64,000 nt of DNA from NCBI RefSeq assembly GCF_900141755.1, contig NZ_LT670844.1:2852001-2916000 (forward strand), read 5' to 3'. The notes under the pieces were generated by a model. The model saw nothing but the letters and a program-made list of their open reading frames with translations, was not told where the DNA came from and ran no database searches. The position numbers and the translations under genes are program-made. Shown here piece after piece: positions 56,567 to 64,000 of this stretch. Within the stretch, counting starts at the first letter, position 1; every line of letters starts with the position of its first letter. Source of the stretch: Bradyrhizobium lablabi. GTDB taxonomy: Bacteria > Pseudomonadota > Alphaproteobacteria > Rhizobiales > Xanthobacteraceae.

Positions 56567-57906
56567 GCGCCGCGCGTCGCATTTGGCTCAGCGTTGTCGC
56601 GATCGTCGTGATCGCGCTGGGGCTCGGAATCCTGTTCGTTCGCGGGCCCGGCCCGATGACCTTCACGCGCGACGCAAAGGTAACGCTCGCGGATTATCAC
56701 GGCCCCGATCCGACCGGCGTTCCGGCGTCGCTCGCCAAGGCTGATATCATCGAGCGCGGCGCTTATCTCGCGCGAGCCGCGGACTGCATGGTCTGCCACA
56801 CCACGGAAGGCGGCAAGCCCTATGCCGGCGGGCTTGGTTTCCGACTGCCGTTCGGAACGCTCTATTCCACCAACATCACCCCGGACAAAGAGACCGGCAT
56901 CGGCAATTACAGCGACCAGGATTTTATCAATGCCGTTCATCGCGGCGTCCGCCGCGACGGCGCCAGACTTTATCCGGCGATGCCGTTTACCTCCTATACC
57001 TACATCACCGACGCCGACGCGCTAGCCATCAAAGCCTACCTGTTCAGCTTGCCGCCGGTGCGGGCGGTGGCGCCCGAAAACACGCTACAATTTCCGTTCA
57101 ACCAGCGCTGGGCGATGAGCATCTGGTCGGCGGTGTTCAATCCGGACACCCGCTTCGAGCCCGACCCGGAAAAGTCTCCGGAGTGGAATCGCGGCGCCTA
57201 TCTCGCGGAGGCGCTGGCGCATTGCGGCGAATGCCATACGCCGCGCAATCTGGCGTTTGCGCTCGACAACCACAAGAAATTCCAGGGCGCGGTGACCGCG
57301 GGCTGGCGCGCCTTCAACATCTCTTCGGACAAGGCCACCGGCGTCGGCGCCTGGCGCGACGAGGATCTCGTCGCCTATCTCCGGATCGGTCACGCCGACG
57401 GCCACGGCACCGCCTCAGGGCCGATGGCCGAAGCGGTCGACCACAGTTTTTACCAGTTCGCGCCGGAAGACATCCGCGCCGTGCTGGCCTACCTGCGCAC
57501 CGTGCCGCCGATCGCCTCGCCCGATCTGCCCGCGACCTTGGCGCCGCCGGCGCCGCCATCGCACAAGCAGGGCGTCACGGCGGACGCACGCGGCAAGATG
57601 GTGTTCGAAGGCGCCTGCGTCAGTTGCCATGGCTGGACCGGCGAGAGCCCGATCTCGCCCTTCGCCACCATCACCGGCGCCTGGGCGGTCAACGACCCCA
57701 GCGCGATCAATGTGGCGCAAGTCGTGATTCACGGAACCAGGCGGCATAACCCGCCCGATGCCATCTCGATGCCCGCGTTCGGCAATGCCTATTCCGACGA
57801 CGAGATCGCAGCGGTGGCCAATTACGTCACCGCCCGCTTCGGAGCCAAGCCATCGCAGCTCACCGCCAAGGACGTGGCCGAGTTGCGACAGCAGGCGTCG
57901 GAGTAG
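56563..57906 (+). CDS. Three-haem cytochrome c (alcohol/aldehyde dehydrogenase type)
   Basis: A 447-residue membrane-anchored cytochrome. An N-terminal helix (VVAIVVIALGLGILFV) precedes three CxxCH haem sites: C75-H79 (CMVCH), C221-H225 (CGECH) and C352-H356 (CVSCH). The architecture is that of the cytochrome subunit of periplasmic alcohol dehydrogenases. It probably accepts electrons from the IorAB-like enzyme and hands them to quinone or a terminal oxidase. The gene overlaps the preceding one as ATGA. Confidence 0.95.
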   Translation: MSAARRIWLSVVAIVVIALGLGILFVRGPGPMTFTRDAKVTLADYHGPDPTGVPASLAKADIIERGAYLARAADCMVCHTTEGGKPYAGGLGFRLPFGTLYSTNITPDKETGIGNYSDQDFINAVHRGVRRDGARLYPAMPFTSYTYITDADALAIKAYLFSLPPVRAVAPENTLQFPFNQRWAMSIWSAVFNPDTRFEPDPEKSPEWNRGAYLAEALAHCGECHTPRNLAFALDNHKKFQGAVTAGWRAFNISSDKATGVGAWRDEDLVAYLRIGHADGHGTASGPMAEAVDHSFYQFAPEDIRAVLAYLRTVPPIASPDLPATLAPPAPPSHKQGVTADARGKMVFEGACVSCHGWTGESPISPFATITGAWAVNDPSAINVAQVVIHGTRRHNPPDAISMPAFGNAYSDDEIAAVANYVTARFGAKPSQLTAKDVAELRQQASE

Positions 57907-57992
57907 TTCACAAGAAGGCGAGGGTTAACCACTTGTAAAGAATTTCCAGAACATTTTAGTAATCCCGCCGTCCGATTGGCAGGAGCACTGAA

Positions 57993-58145
57993 ATGGCACG
58001 GATCAACCGTCGAGAACTGGAGCGGAAATTGGAGCAGGCCCGCCGGCTGGCCGCCGAGCCCACCGATCCGCTGACGCGAGAGCGACTGGCAGAGCTCGTC
58101 GAAGAACTGGAGTTTCAACTCCAGGAGCAGCGCAAGGTCGCCTGA
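57993..58145 (+). CDS. Small helical protein, 50 residues
   Basis: A 50-residue frame, MARINRRELERKLEQARRLA, followed by DPLTRERLAELVEELEFQLQ. It is two charged amphipathic helices around a proline. AGGAG is 8 nt before the ATG, and a terminator hairpin follows the stop by 18 nt. No family was recognised, but the codon pattern and terminator support a real gene. Confidence 0.6.
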   Translation: MARINRRELERKLEQARRLAAEPTDPLTRERLAELVEELEFQLQEQRKVA

Positions 58146-58163
58146 CCGGCACGCGTGAATGAA

Positions 58164-58188
58164 AAGGCCCGGCGCTGAACCGGGCCTT
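58164..58188. terminator. Bidirectional terminator hairpin between two convergent small genes
   Basis: AAGGCCCGG and CCGGGCCTT form a 9-bp perfect stem around a 7-nt loop, with A/T tails on both sides. It serves the 50-residue gene on the plus strand and the His-rich gene on the minus strand. Confidence 0.8.
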
Positions 58189-58202
58189 CGTTGCTGATCG
58201 CT

Positions 58203-58397
58203 TCACTTCTGCTGCTGGCTTTTCGAATGGGCCTGCTCGCTATGCTGGTGGGCCGTTTGCGAGTGTTGTTTCGCGCTGACGGCGTGTTCCTTGCCCTTGG
58301 CATGATCGCCCTTGCCGTGATGTTCGGCGGCGGATCGATGGGCCTTGGCAGCGTTTTCGTGATGTTCGGCCGCTTTGTTGTGTTCGTCTCTCGCCAT
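58203..58397 (-). CDS. Histidine-rich small protein
   Basis: A 64-residue protein, MARDEHNKAAEHHENAAKAH, with about 14 histidines and repeated AxxH(H) units (AAEHHGKGDHAKGKEHAVSA, AHQHSEQAHSKSQ). It is helical and highly charged, possibly metal-binding or protective. GAGGAAGG lies 6 nt before ATG 58397. Its upstream neighbour, on the same strand but 90 nt away, is the hybrid kinase. Similar proteins are seen in Rhizobiales without known function. Confidence 0.7.
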   Translation of the reverse strand: MARDEHNKAAEHHENAAKAHRSAAEHHGKGDHAKGKEHAVSAKQHSQTAHQHSEQAHSKSQQQK

Positions 58398-58486
58398 CTT
58401 GAACCTTCCTCGGTTGTTTGGCTCCCAGTCCTGTCGGCTCAAACCGCTTTCCCCTGGAATGGTTCCTGTTCGGTGCCTCGCACGAT

Positions 58487-60385
58487 CTAGCCCTCGGTCA
58501 ATTTGGTGAGTTCCAGGCTCAGTTCCTGCAGCAGATAGGGTTTCTTCAACACCGGAAAGTCGATGTGCAGATCCTTCGGGCTGCCGCTGTATCCGGTCGT
58601 GAGCAGCACCGGCAGGTCGGGCTTCATCTTTCTGATGGCACGCGCGAGATTCACGCCGTCCATCTTTCCCGGCATCACGATGTCGGAAAAAACGATGTCG
58701 ATGCCGTCGCGCTCGATTTCCTGCAGTGCCGTTTCGGCATCGGACACCCAGCGAACCTGATATCCGAGCTGTTCGAGCAATCCGGTAGAGGCATCGGCCA
58801 CTTCCGGATTGTCTTCGACGAGGAGGATAGTCCCGGAACCGGATTTGCTTGACCCCTCCGAATCCTGATTTTCGTCGCTGGCAGCCCGCGGCAGGCGCAT
58901 GCGGACTGTCGTTCCCTTGCCGAGCTGGCTGGATATCTCGACGTTGCCGCCAGCCTGATGGGCAAACCCATGAACCTGCGAAAGGCCAAGTCCGGTTCCT
59001 TTGCCGATAGGCTTGGTGGTGAAAAAGGGCTCGAACACCTTGGCAAGAACGTCGTCCGGAATTCCGACACCGGTATCCGCGACACCGACAACGACTTGTC
59101 CGGATTCGGCCTCATTGTATGCGGAGATGGTGACGGCGCCGCCGTCCGGCATCGCGTCCCTCGCATTGACGACCAGATTGACCAGCGCCGTTTCGAACTC
59201 GGCGGGGTCGGCGACGATCGGCCAAACGCCGTCGGCGAAGTCGACTTCCAGCGCAACGGCGCTACCGAGGCCGCTATTGAGGACCTCGCGCAACGACATC
59301 ACCCGCTTGACGACATCGATGGCCTGCGGATTGACGCTCTGCCTCCGCGCGAAGGTCAGCAATTGGCTGGTCAGTGAGGCCGCGCGCTGGGAGGCAATGT
59401 CGATGGCATTCAACGCTTTGAGACCCGCCTCGCTCGACAGCTCTTTCTTGATGCGATGAAGGTTGCCCGCGATGATCATGAGCAGATTATTGAAGTCGTG
59501 CGCGACGCCGCCGGTCAATTGGCCGAGCGCGTCCATCTTTTGCGATTCGGCGAGCTGCCGCTGCATCTCTTCGAGCCTCTGCTGCGCTTCGCGCCGCTCG
59601 GTAATATCGCGGGTGATTTTTGCAAACCCGATCAGTTGACCGCGGTCGTCGCGGATCGGATCGATGACGACACTGGCCCAGAAAAACGAGCCGTCCTTTC
59701 GGACGCGCCAGCCTTCTTCCTCGTAGTGGCCGGTTTCCTCGGCGATCTCTAGGGCGCGCTGCGGCTTGCCCGCGGCCCGATCGGCCGGGGTGTAAAAGTT
59801 CGAAAAATTCTGGCCGATGATTTCCGAAGGCAGATAGCCCTTGATGCGTTGGCCCCCGGCGTTCCAGTTCGAAATGACCCCGGTTGGCGTCAGCATATAA
59901 AGCGCGTAGTCGGTGACGCCTCCAACCAGCATCCGGAACTGGCTCTCGCTCTTGTTGAGGTCCTCCAGCGCCTGCTGTCGCTCGGTCACGTCACGCGTGA
60001 TCTTGGCGTAACCGATCAGCTTTCGCTTTTCGAAGATCGGATCGATGACAACGGAGGCAAAAAACCGCGAACCATCTTTGCGAACGCGCCAGCCGTCGGT
60101 GAGGAAATGCTTCTCTTTGCGCGCCGTTGCCAGCGCCTTGGCCGGAAGACCCGCCTCGCGATCTTCGGGTGTATAAAAGATGGAAAAATGCTTGCCGAGA
60201 ATTTGCTTGGCCTTGTAGCCCTTGATCCGTTCGGCGCCGGCATTCCAGTTGATGACGTGGCCTTCAGGATCGAGCATGCAGATCGCGTAATCGGTAACGC
60301 CCTGCACCAGGAGCCGGAAGTTGCGCTCGCTGTCGCGAAAGCCTTTTTCCAGTTTCGATGGTTTGTCTTTTCTTGGTTTGGTCAT
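58487..60385 (-). CDS. Hybrid sensor histidine kinase, PAS-PAS-HisKA-HATPase-receiver
   Basis: A 632-residue soluble kinase. The two PAS domains (about 20-135 and 147-262) share YTPEDREAGLP/YTPADRAAGKP-type segments and look like a duplication. The H-box GGVAHDFNNLL has the phospho-accepting histidine at H296. N-, G1- and G2-box features include VNLVVNARDAMPDGG, GVADTGVGIPDDV and KGTGLGLSQVHGF. The receiver domain has its phospho-accepting aspartate at D568 (SDIVMPG). There is no membrane segment. No partner regulator is adjacent. Confidence 0.95.
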   Translation of the reverse strand: MTKPRKDKPSKLEKGFRDSERNFRLLVQGVTDYAICMLDPEGHVINWNAGAERIKGYKAKQILGKHFSIFYTPEDREAGLPAKALATARKEKHFLTDGWRVRKDGSRFFASVVIDPIFEKRKLIGYAKITRDVTERQQALEDLNKSESQFRMLVGGVTDYALYMLTPTGVISNWNAGGQRIKGYLPSEIIGQNFSNFYTPADRAAGKPQRALEIAEETGHYEEEGWRVRKDGSFFWASVVIDPIRDDRGQLIGFAKITRDITERREAQQRLEEMQRQLAESQKMDALGQLTGGVAHDFNNLLMIIAGNLHRIKKELSSEAGLKALNAIDIASQRAASLTSQLLTFARRQSVNPQAIDVVKRVMSLREVLNSGLGSAVALEVDFADGVWPIVADPAEFETALVNLVVNARDAMPDGGAVTISAYNEAESGQVVVGVADTGVGIPDDVLAKVFEPFFTTKPIGKGTGLGLSQVHGFAHQAGGNVEISSQLGKGTTVRMRLPRAASDENQDSEGSSKSGSGTILLVEDNPEVADASTGLLEQLGYQVRWVSDAETALQEIERDGIDIVFSDIVMPGKMDGVNLARAIRKMKPDLPVLLTTGYSGSPKDLHIDFPVLKKPYLLQELSLELTKLTEG

Positions 60386-60524
60386 CAGGGGTTCCGGCCT
60401 TTGACCGAACGTCCCAACGTGGGTGTTGGTTCCGGCGAGGATGATGGCAAGGTCGCCAAATTAATCATTTTGACAGTCAGAGATGGATCGATTTTGGCTG
60501 GAACTCGCGAGAGGACAAGCATCC

Positions 60525-61016
60525 GCGAACTCGCGGCGCGATGCGCCCGAGCTGTGCAAGCAATTTGACCCTCGAAAATACAGAGGGCGCAGGGAATGCC
60601 GGGCGCTCGATGCGCCCGCAGCCGCGCGTGTAGAAAAAAACACGCGCGTTAGTCACCACGGTCACACCGGAACAACCCGGCATTCCCCGCGCAATGGTTT
60701 TAACGGCTGCTTCGTGCTCTCCCCGGTGACCGGGCTCTTTTGCCACCGTCATCGGCGGAGACAACTCCGCCAACTTGACACCAGCGTCGGGGTGTCAGGA
60801 CCACACGACTTCGCCGTCCGCTTGAGCGCTGTTCGTCAATAGCGCCGCTCGCGTCCACCGCATCCCGCCCCGCGTCCGTGACGATCGCGAGCCGCCCCTC
60901 TGTGGGACGAGACGGTGATGGATATACGGGTGATTTGGGTCAACGGCGAAGAGGAATATTTTTGCGAGAGGGGCTGGACACGAATTTAGTGATTTGCCCG
61001 TCGGGCAAATCAGTGG
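60525..61016. repeat. Structured repeat, copy 3 (full)
   Basis: Matches 14740-15363 in order, with stems CCCTC/GAGGG, a 16-bp stem 60587-60602 with 60677-60692 and an inner stem CGCGCGTGT/ACACGCGCG. The bases differ from copy 1 on both arms, keeping pairing. The distal ends of both copies include GACGATCGCGAGCCGCCCC, AATATTTTT and a GGGCAAATC edge. It fills the gap between the kinase and the barrel-type gene. Confidence 0.8.
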
Positions 61017-61813
61017 AGTGGGCGCGTTCCAAGAATTACCGGCGATGGCACCAAAGGAAAGCCAAATGTCAGCCCTGCGCGCACCTCGTTCACCGGATGA
61101 CCGTTCGTGAGCGCGTGACGTAACCCAACGTCGAAGCTGAGATCATCACGAACGCGCCAAATGAGCCCGATCAATGCTGATACCGTTTCCGATTTGCCAA
61201 ATTCGTTCTCGTAAAAAAATTCCGCAACCGGTCGGATCGTCCATTTTGATGGACCCTCGATAATGGCGCCGAGAAACAGGTCGGCGTGATGCTCGCGGGT
61301 AAGCGCCGTCTCGGCGTTCAAATGGATCGTTCCCCAATCCCAGCGCTGCGAAACGATTCCAGCCAGACTTGCACCGACGCCTGAATTGCCGGTGCTGTCT
61401 GGAAGCAGCACGCCAAATTCCGTCGCAACGCTCGGCCCCGTCTTGTCCTGCAGAGCGCCGGGTTGCAGGACATGCTTGAGGAACGCTCCCGTGGCCGTCA
61501 GGCTGGTGGGACCTGTTGGTGAAAGTGGCGTCTGGCCCTGGCCTTCGAACACGGCCTCCCATCCTTCGCTCAACCCGTAATTAAAGACGGTTGCCGGTGC
61601 GACAAGCGTAGTATTTCCCTCCTCACGCAAACGTCCGGCGGGCTGCAATTCAATTTCTAGCTCTCCCGGAGCAGCAACCGCCGCATCAGTTCCGTCGAAG
61701 GGACGATAGGCCAAAGCCGGGGGAGACCATGCTGCCAGGCTCAACGCAATGACCGGCGCCGGCATAAACCATTTCGGAAGTCGCGGTTCCCGACGCTGGA
61801 GGTTCGCGAGCAT
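61010..61813 (-). CDS. Outer-membrane transporter-type protein (MetA-like beta-barrel)
   Basis: A 267-residue protein with a signal region (PAPVIALSLAAWSPPALA) and repeated amphipathic strands (TLVAPATVFNYGLSEGWEAV, DDLSFDVGLRHALTNG), resembling the transporter/MetA-pathway-of-phenol-degradation barrel family. It starts at 61813, with GAGGG 6 nt upstream. Its C-terminus overlaps the edge of the repeat element at 61010-61016. It follows the YncE-like gene by 30 nt, probably in one operon. Confidence 0.72.
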   Translation of the reverse strand: MLANLQRREPRLPKWFMPAPVIALSLAAWSPPALAYRPFDGTDAAVAAPGELEIELQPAGRLREEGNTTLVAPATVFNYGLSEGWEAVFEGQGQTPLSPTGPTSLTATGAFLKHVLQPGALQDKTGPSVATEFGVLLPDSTGNSGVGASLAGIVSQRWDWGTIHLNAETALTREHHADLFLGAIIEGPSKWTIRPVAEFFYENEFGKSETVSALIGLIWRVRDDLSFDVGLRHALTNGHPVNEVRAGLTFGFPLVPSPVILGTRPLH

Positions 61814-61843
61814 GCGCTGCCCTCGTGCTCTGCGGTCACTTGC

Positions 61844-62857
61844 TCAAGGCAGCGGACGGTACAGCCAAATCGCTGCTGGTACTTCCGGACTCGCTCGAAC
61901 GGCAACTATCAAACGATCAAGTTCGGGCACGAAGAGCGAGGTGCGCGCGCCCGAAACCGTCGGAATACGCGCGAGTTGGCGGTATGCCACACCTTTTGGC
62001 TCGAAAACGTCGAGGAAACCGGCGCCACAGCTCACGTAAACGCGCGCCCGCTTCGCATCGACAAACAGGTCATCAGCATCACCGCAGGTCTCGGCGGTCG
62101 CAATGAGCTTGCCACCAGTCATGGAAAAAACGCCGAGCTCCGCAGGAGCCCGAAAGATTACAAGAACCTGGCGGCGGCCTTGATCGAGCGCCATTGGAAA
62201 ATTCGCGCCCCGACCATGGGTTGGCCATTTCGCGATCTGCTTTTGCGAGACGCGGTCAACGACTGCGATACCGTGGCCATCCGGCACGTTGACGAAGATC
62301 TGGCTGGTATCCGGGTCGATCTGGAAAGCTTCGGGGTGCGCCTTCACCGGAACGTCGCCAACCTTGCCATGGGTCGAAGGATCGATGACGGCAAGCGCCC
62401 CGTTGCCGTATCCGATGAAGACCCGACTGGTCGCGGCGTCGATGCGAATATTGTCCGCGTCGTCGCCAAGCTCGATCTGTCCGGCGGACTTGTAGTCGTT
62501 TCCTTCAAACAATCGTACCGAGCCATCTCCGGCATTAGCGATATAAAGCATGTCGGTCGACGGCTCGTAGCCGACGCCCTGGGGCTCCTTCAGTCCTGAA
62601 ATCCTGCGGATCAACTTGCGATTTTGGAGATCGACAATTCCAACGCTGCCATTTCCTAATTCGGCAACGAATAGACGTTGCCGCTTCAAATCAACAGCCA
62701 TGTGGTCGATCCGGCCGCGCACGTCGCCCAAGGGAATCTTTGCCTCAAGCTGGAGCGGCGCCGTCTCCGCGGGCTGGGCAAACACTGCGGTGTTAGCCAG
62801 CACCACGATGCCGGCTAACATGGTCACGATCGTCGAGAGCGGATGTGACATCGCCAT
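61844..62857 (-). CDS. Exported YncE-like seven-bladed beta-propeller protein
   Basis: A 337-residue protein with a signal peptide (IVTMLAGIVVLANTAVFAQP). It has repeated strand sets such as RQRLFVAELGNGSVGIVDLQ, VGYEPSTDMLYIANAGDGSV and SRVFIGYGNGALAVIDPST, typical of YncE/lactonase-like propellers. The function is unknown. AAGGA precedes the ATG. It pairs with the downstream barrel-type gene. Confidence 0.85.
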   Translation of the reverse strand: MAMSHPLSTIVTMLAGIVVLANTAVFAQPAETAPLQLEAKIPLGDVRGRIDHMAVDLKRQRLFVAELGNGSVGIVDLQNRKLIRRISGLKEPQGVGYEPSTDMLYIANAGDGSVRLFEGNDYKSAGQIELGDDADNIRIDAATSRVFIGYGNGALAVIDPSTHGKVGDVPVKAHPEAFQIDPDTSQIFVNVPDGHGIAVVDRVSQKQIAKWPTHGRGANFPMALDQGRRQVLVIFRAPAELGVFSMTGGKLIATAETCGDADDLFVDAKRARVYVSCGAGFLDVFEPKGVAYRQLARIPTVSGARTSLFVPELDRLIVAVRASPEVPAAIWLYRPLP

Positions 62858-63112
62858 AACATCCTTGAGGAATGAGTTGTTTCAGTTCCCAAATCCAAGG
62901 CTGTTGGACAATCTTGAACGGTTTGCCAGCCTCAGCTAGTGGACCATTACCCAAGTCGGTTGAAGCAGCGGGCGAAGCGCAATCCAGGACCGGCGGATCC
63001 AATTGCAGCATTGCCCCGGATTTCGCTTCGCTTTATCCAGGCTACAACAGCTAATTTGCGGGGCCGCCTCCCGCCTTCGGACGCAAGCGAGGGACGTCGC
63101 GCAGTATAGCTG
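62858..63112. other. Intergenic stretch with one short palindromic unit
   Basis: No gene found. CCGGATTTCGCTTCGC followed by TTATCCAGGCTAC near 63015-63050 looks like a single degenerate unit of another common intergenic palindrome. Confidence 0.4.
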
Positions 63113-63835
63113 CTAGCTTTCGCGGCTGTACTGATCGTACAGCCTCAAAGCGTTGTCCCAGCGGATTGCCTCCATGTAGATGTCGACATAGCGCGCGGCT
63201 GCGGCGCCGTAGTCCATGTGATAGGCGTGCTCGTACATGTCGAGCACCAGCACCGGCCGGCCGCCGGCCAATGTCGTGGTGTGGTCCGCCGCCCATTGAT
63301 TGACGAGGCGCTTGTCGCGCGGCGAATAGGACAGGATCACCCAGCCCGAGCCGCCGCCTTCCGCCTTGCCCATCGCGGCGAATTCCGTGCGCCAACGCTC
63401 GAGGCTGCCGAAATCCCGCGCGATGGCGCCTGCCAGCGCGCCGCTCGCACTGGCACCGCCACCGAGCCCGTCGAAATAGATCTCGTGCAGGATCATCGAG
63501 TTCGCGGCGATCAATTCCTCGCGCTTCAAGCCGTTGATCACAAAATTCGGCGCCTTGGCGAAATCGAGTTCGGCGAGCTGCGTGCCGATCGCGTTGAGGC
63601 GTTTTACGGCGCCGACGTAGTTATTTTCGTAATGGCTTACGAGCACTTTTTCAGAAATGCCCTTGATCGACTTCGGATCGAGTGACAAAGGTTTTGCTTG
63701 ATACGGCATCGTTTTGGCTCCGCTTCCTTGGTTGCCTTGGGCGAATGCGGGGCTTGCCACTAGGGTCGCTGATGCGGCGGCGGCAGCGAGTCCCGCTCCC
63801 TGAATGAAGCTTCGGCGTTCGGTCGTGATGGTCAT
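63113..63835 (-). CDS. Exported Fe/Mn superoxide dismutase
   Basis: A 240-residue protein. The N-terminus TTERRSFIQGAGLAAAAASA is a twin-arginine signal cleaved near PAFAQ. The dismutase domain has the metal ligands in LVSHYENNYVGAV, SMILHEIYFDGLGG and VLVLDMYEHAYHMDYGAAAA (aspartate and final histidine). It should remove superoxide in the periplasm. AAGGAG lies 6 nt before ATG 63835. The longer frame to 63979 is not supported. Confidence 0.92.
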   Translation of the reverse strand: MTITTERRSFIQGAGLAAAAASATLVASPAFAQGNQGSGAKTMPYQAKPLSLDPKSIKGISEKVLVSHYENNYVGAVKRLNAIGTQLAELDFAKAPNFVINGLKREELIAANSMILHEIYFDGLGGGASASGALAGAIARDFGSLERWRTEFAAMGKAEGGGSGWVILSYSPRDKRLVNQWAADHTTTLAGGRPVLVLDMYEHAYHMDYGAAAARYVDIYMEAIRWDNALRLYDQYSRES

Positions 63836-63899
63836 GGAAGACTCCTTGTGTTGACAGCCCCGAAAGGTGAACGTGGCAGACGACTGGTTGATTGCGGAC

Positions 63900-64000
63900 T
63901 CATGGCAACGGTGCGATCTCGATCTGGTCGAAGCGAGTGACGCTGTCGCCTTTGGTCCAGAGTGCGATCTTTCCCGCACCGGATAGAGTTCTATCGAACC
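63900..64000 (-). CDS. C-terminal end of a DUF1080/LamG-like protein (partial)
   Basis: The last 33 codons of a minus-strand gene end with TGA at 63902-63900. They read FDRTLSGAGKIALWTKGDSV and then TRFDQIEIAPLP, the closing strands of a beta-sandwich of the 3-keto-disaccharide hydrolase/laminin-G-like kind. The main part lies outside the window. It is upstream of the superoxide dismutase on the same strand by 64 nt, so the two are probably co-transcribed. Confidence 0.6.
   Translation of the reverse strand, partial: FDRTLSGAGKIALWTKGDSVTRFDQIEIAPLP

Overview
The window is a GC-rich alphaproteobacterial chromosome segment, most likely Bradyrhizobium or a close Nitrobacteraceae/Bradyrhizobiaceae relative. 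This is inferred from the arrangement of ftsH, tilS, cpoB, pal and tolBARQ on one side and ybgC, ruvBAC and yebC on the other, from the mix of ECF sigma, DGPF, SRPBCC, VOC and DoxX genes, and from dense palindromic intergenic repeats of a kind common in that group. No rRNA, tRNA or CRISPR array was recognised.

Layout: (1) 1-1.3 kb, an amino-acid-type ABC binding protein and the start of a second exported protein. (2) 1.4-14.4 kb, minus strand: ftsH, tilS, a toxin-antitoxin locus with a gutted ParE toxin, cpoB and pal, then a c-di-GMP GGDEF/EAL protein and an N-acyl amino acid synthase-like protein lying between pal and tolB, then tolB, tolA, tolR and tolQ. (3) 14.4-40.3 kb, an accessory stretch separating tolQ from ybgC. 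It starts with a structured repeat and an orphan higA, then a small putative defence cassette (two DUF3800 proteins and a TIR-domain protein, 16.3-19.6 kb). After that come regulator and stress-type genes: TetR/DUF2852, three YCII/DGPF proteins, an ECF42-type sigma factor, VOC, SRPBCC, DoxX, GST and SDR genes, and an intact IS4-family element. (4) 40.4-46.3 kb, minus strand: ybgC, vapBC, a phosphoesterase, ruvB, a membrane protein, ruvA, ruvC and yebC. (5) 46.5-64 kb: two soluble chemoreceptors, LysR/pirin/DoxX, an exported-type molybdenum hydroxylase with a three-haem cytochrome c, a PAS-PAS hybrid histidine kinase, two outer-membrane-type proteins, a YncE-like propeller, an exported Fe/Mn superoxide dismutase, and the tail of one more gene.

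The Tol proteins, Pal, CpoB and YbgC form the envelope-constriction machine, and RuvABC with YebC serves recombination and gene regulation. The strongest candidates for undescribed biology are the TIR/DUF3800 cassette and a roughly 500-620-nt repeat, present in three copies here, whose stems carry compensatory base changes. The paired inside-out soluble chemoreceptors and the two signalling genes lodged in the tol-pal locus also deserve attention. Coordinates of starts were chosen by eye from Shine-Dalgarno-like sequences. Family names rest on motif recognition, not on database searches.
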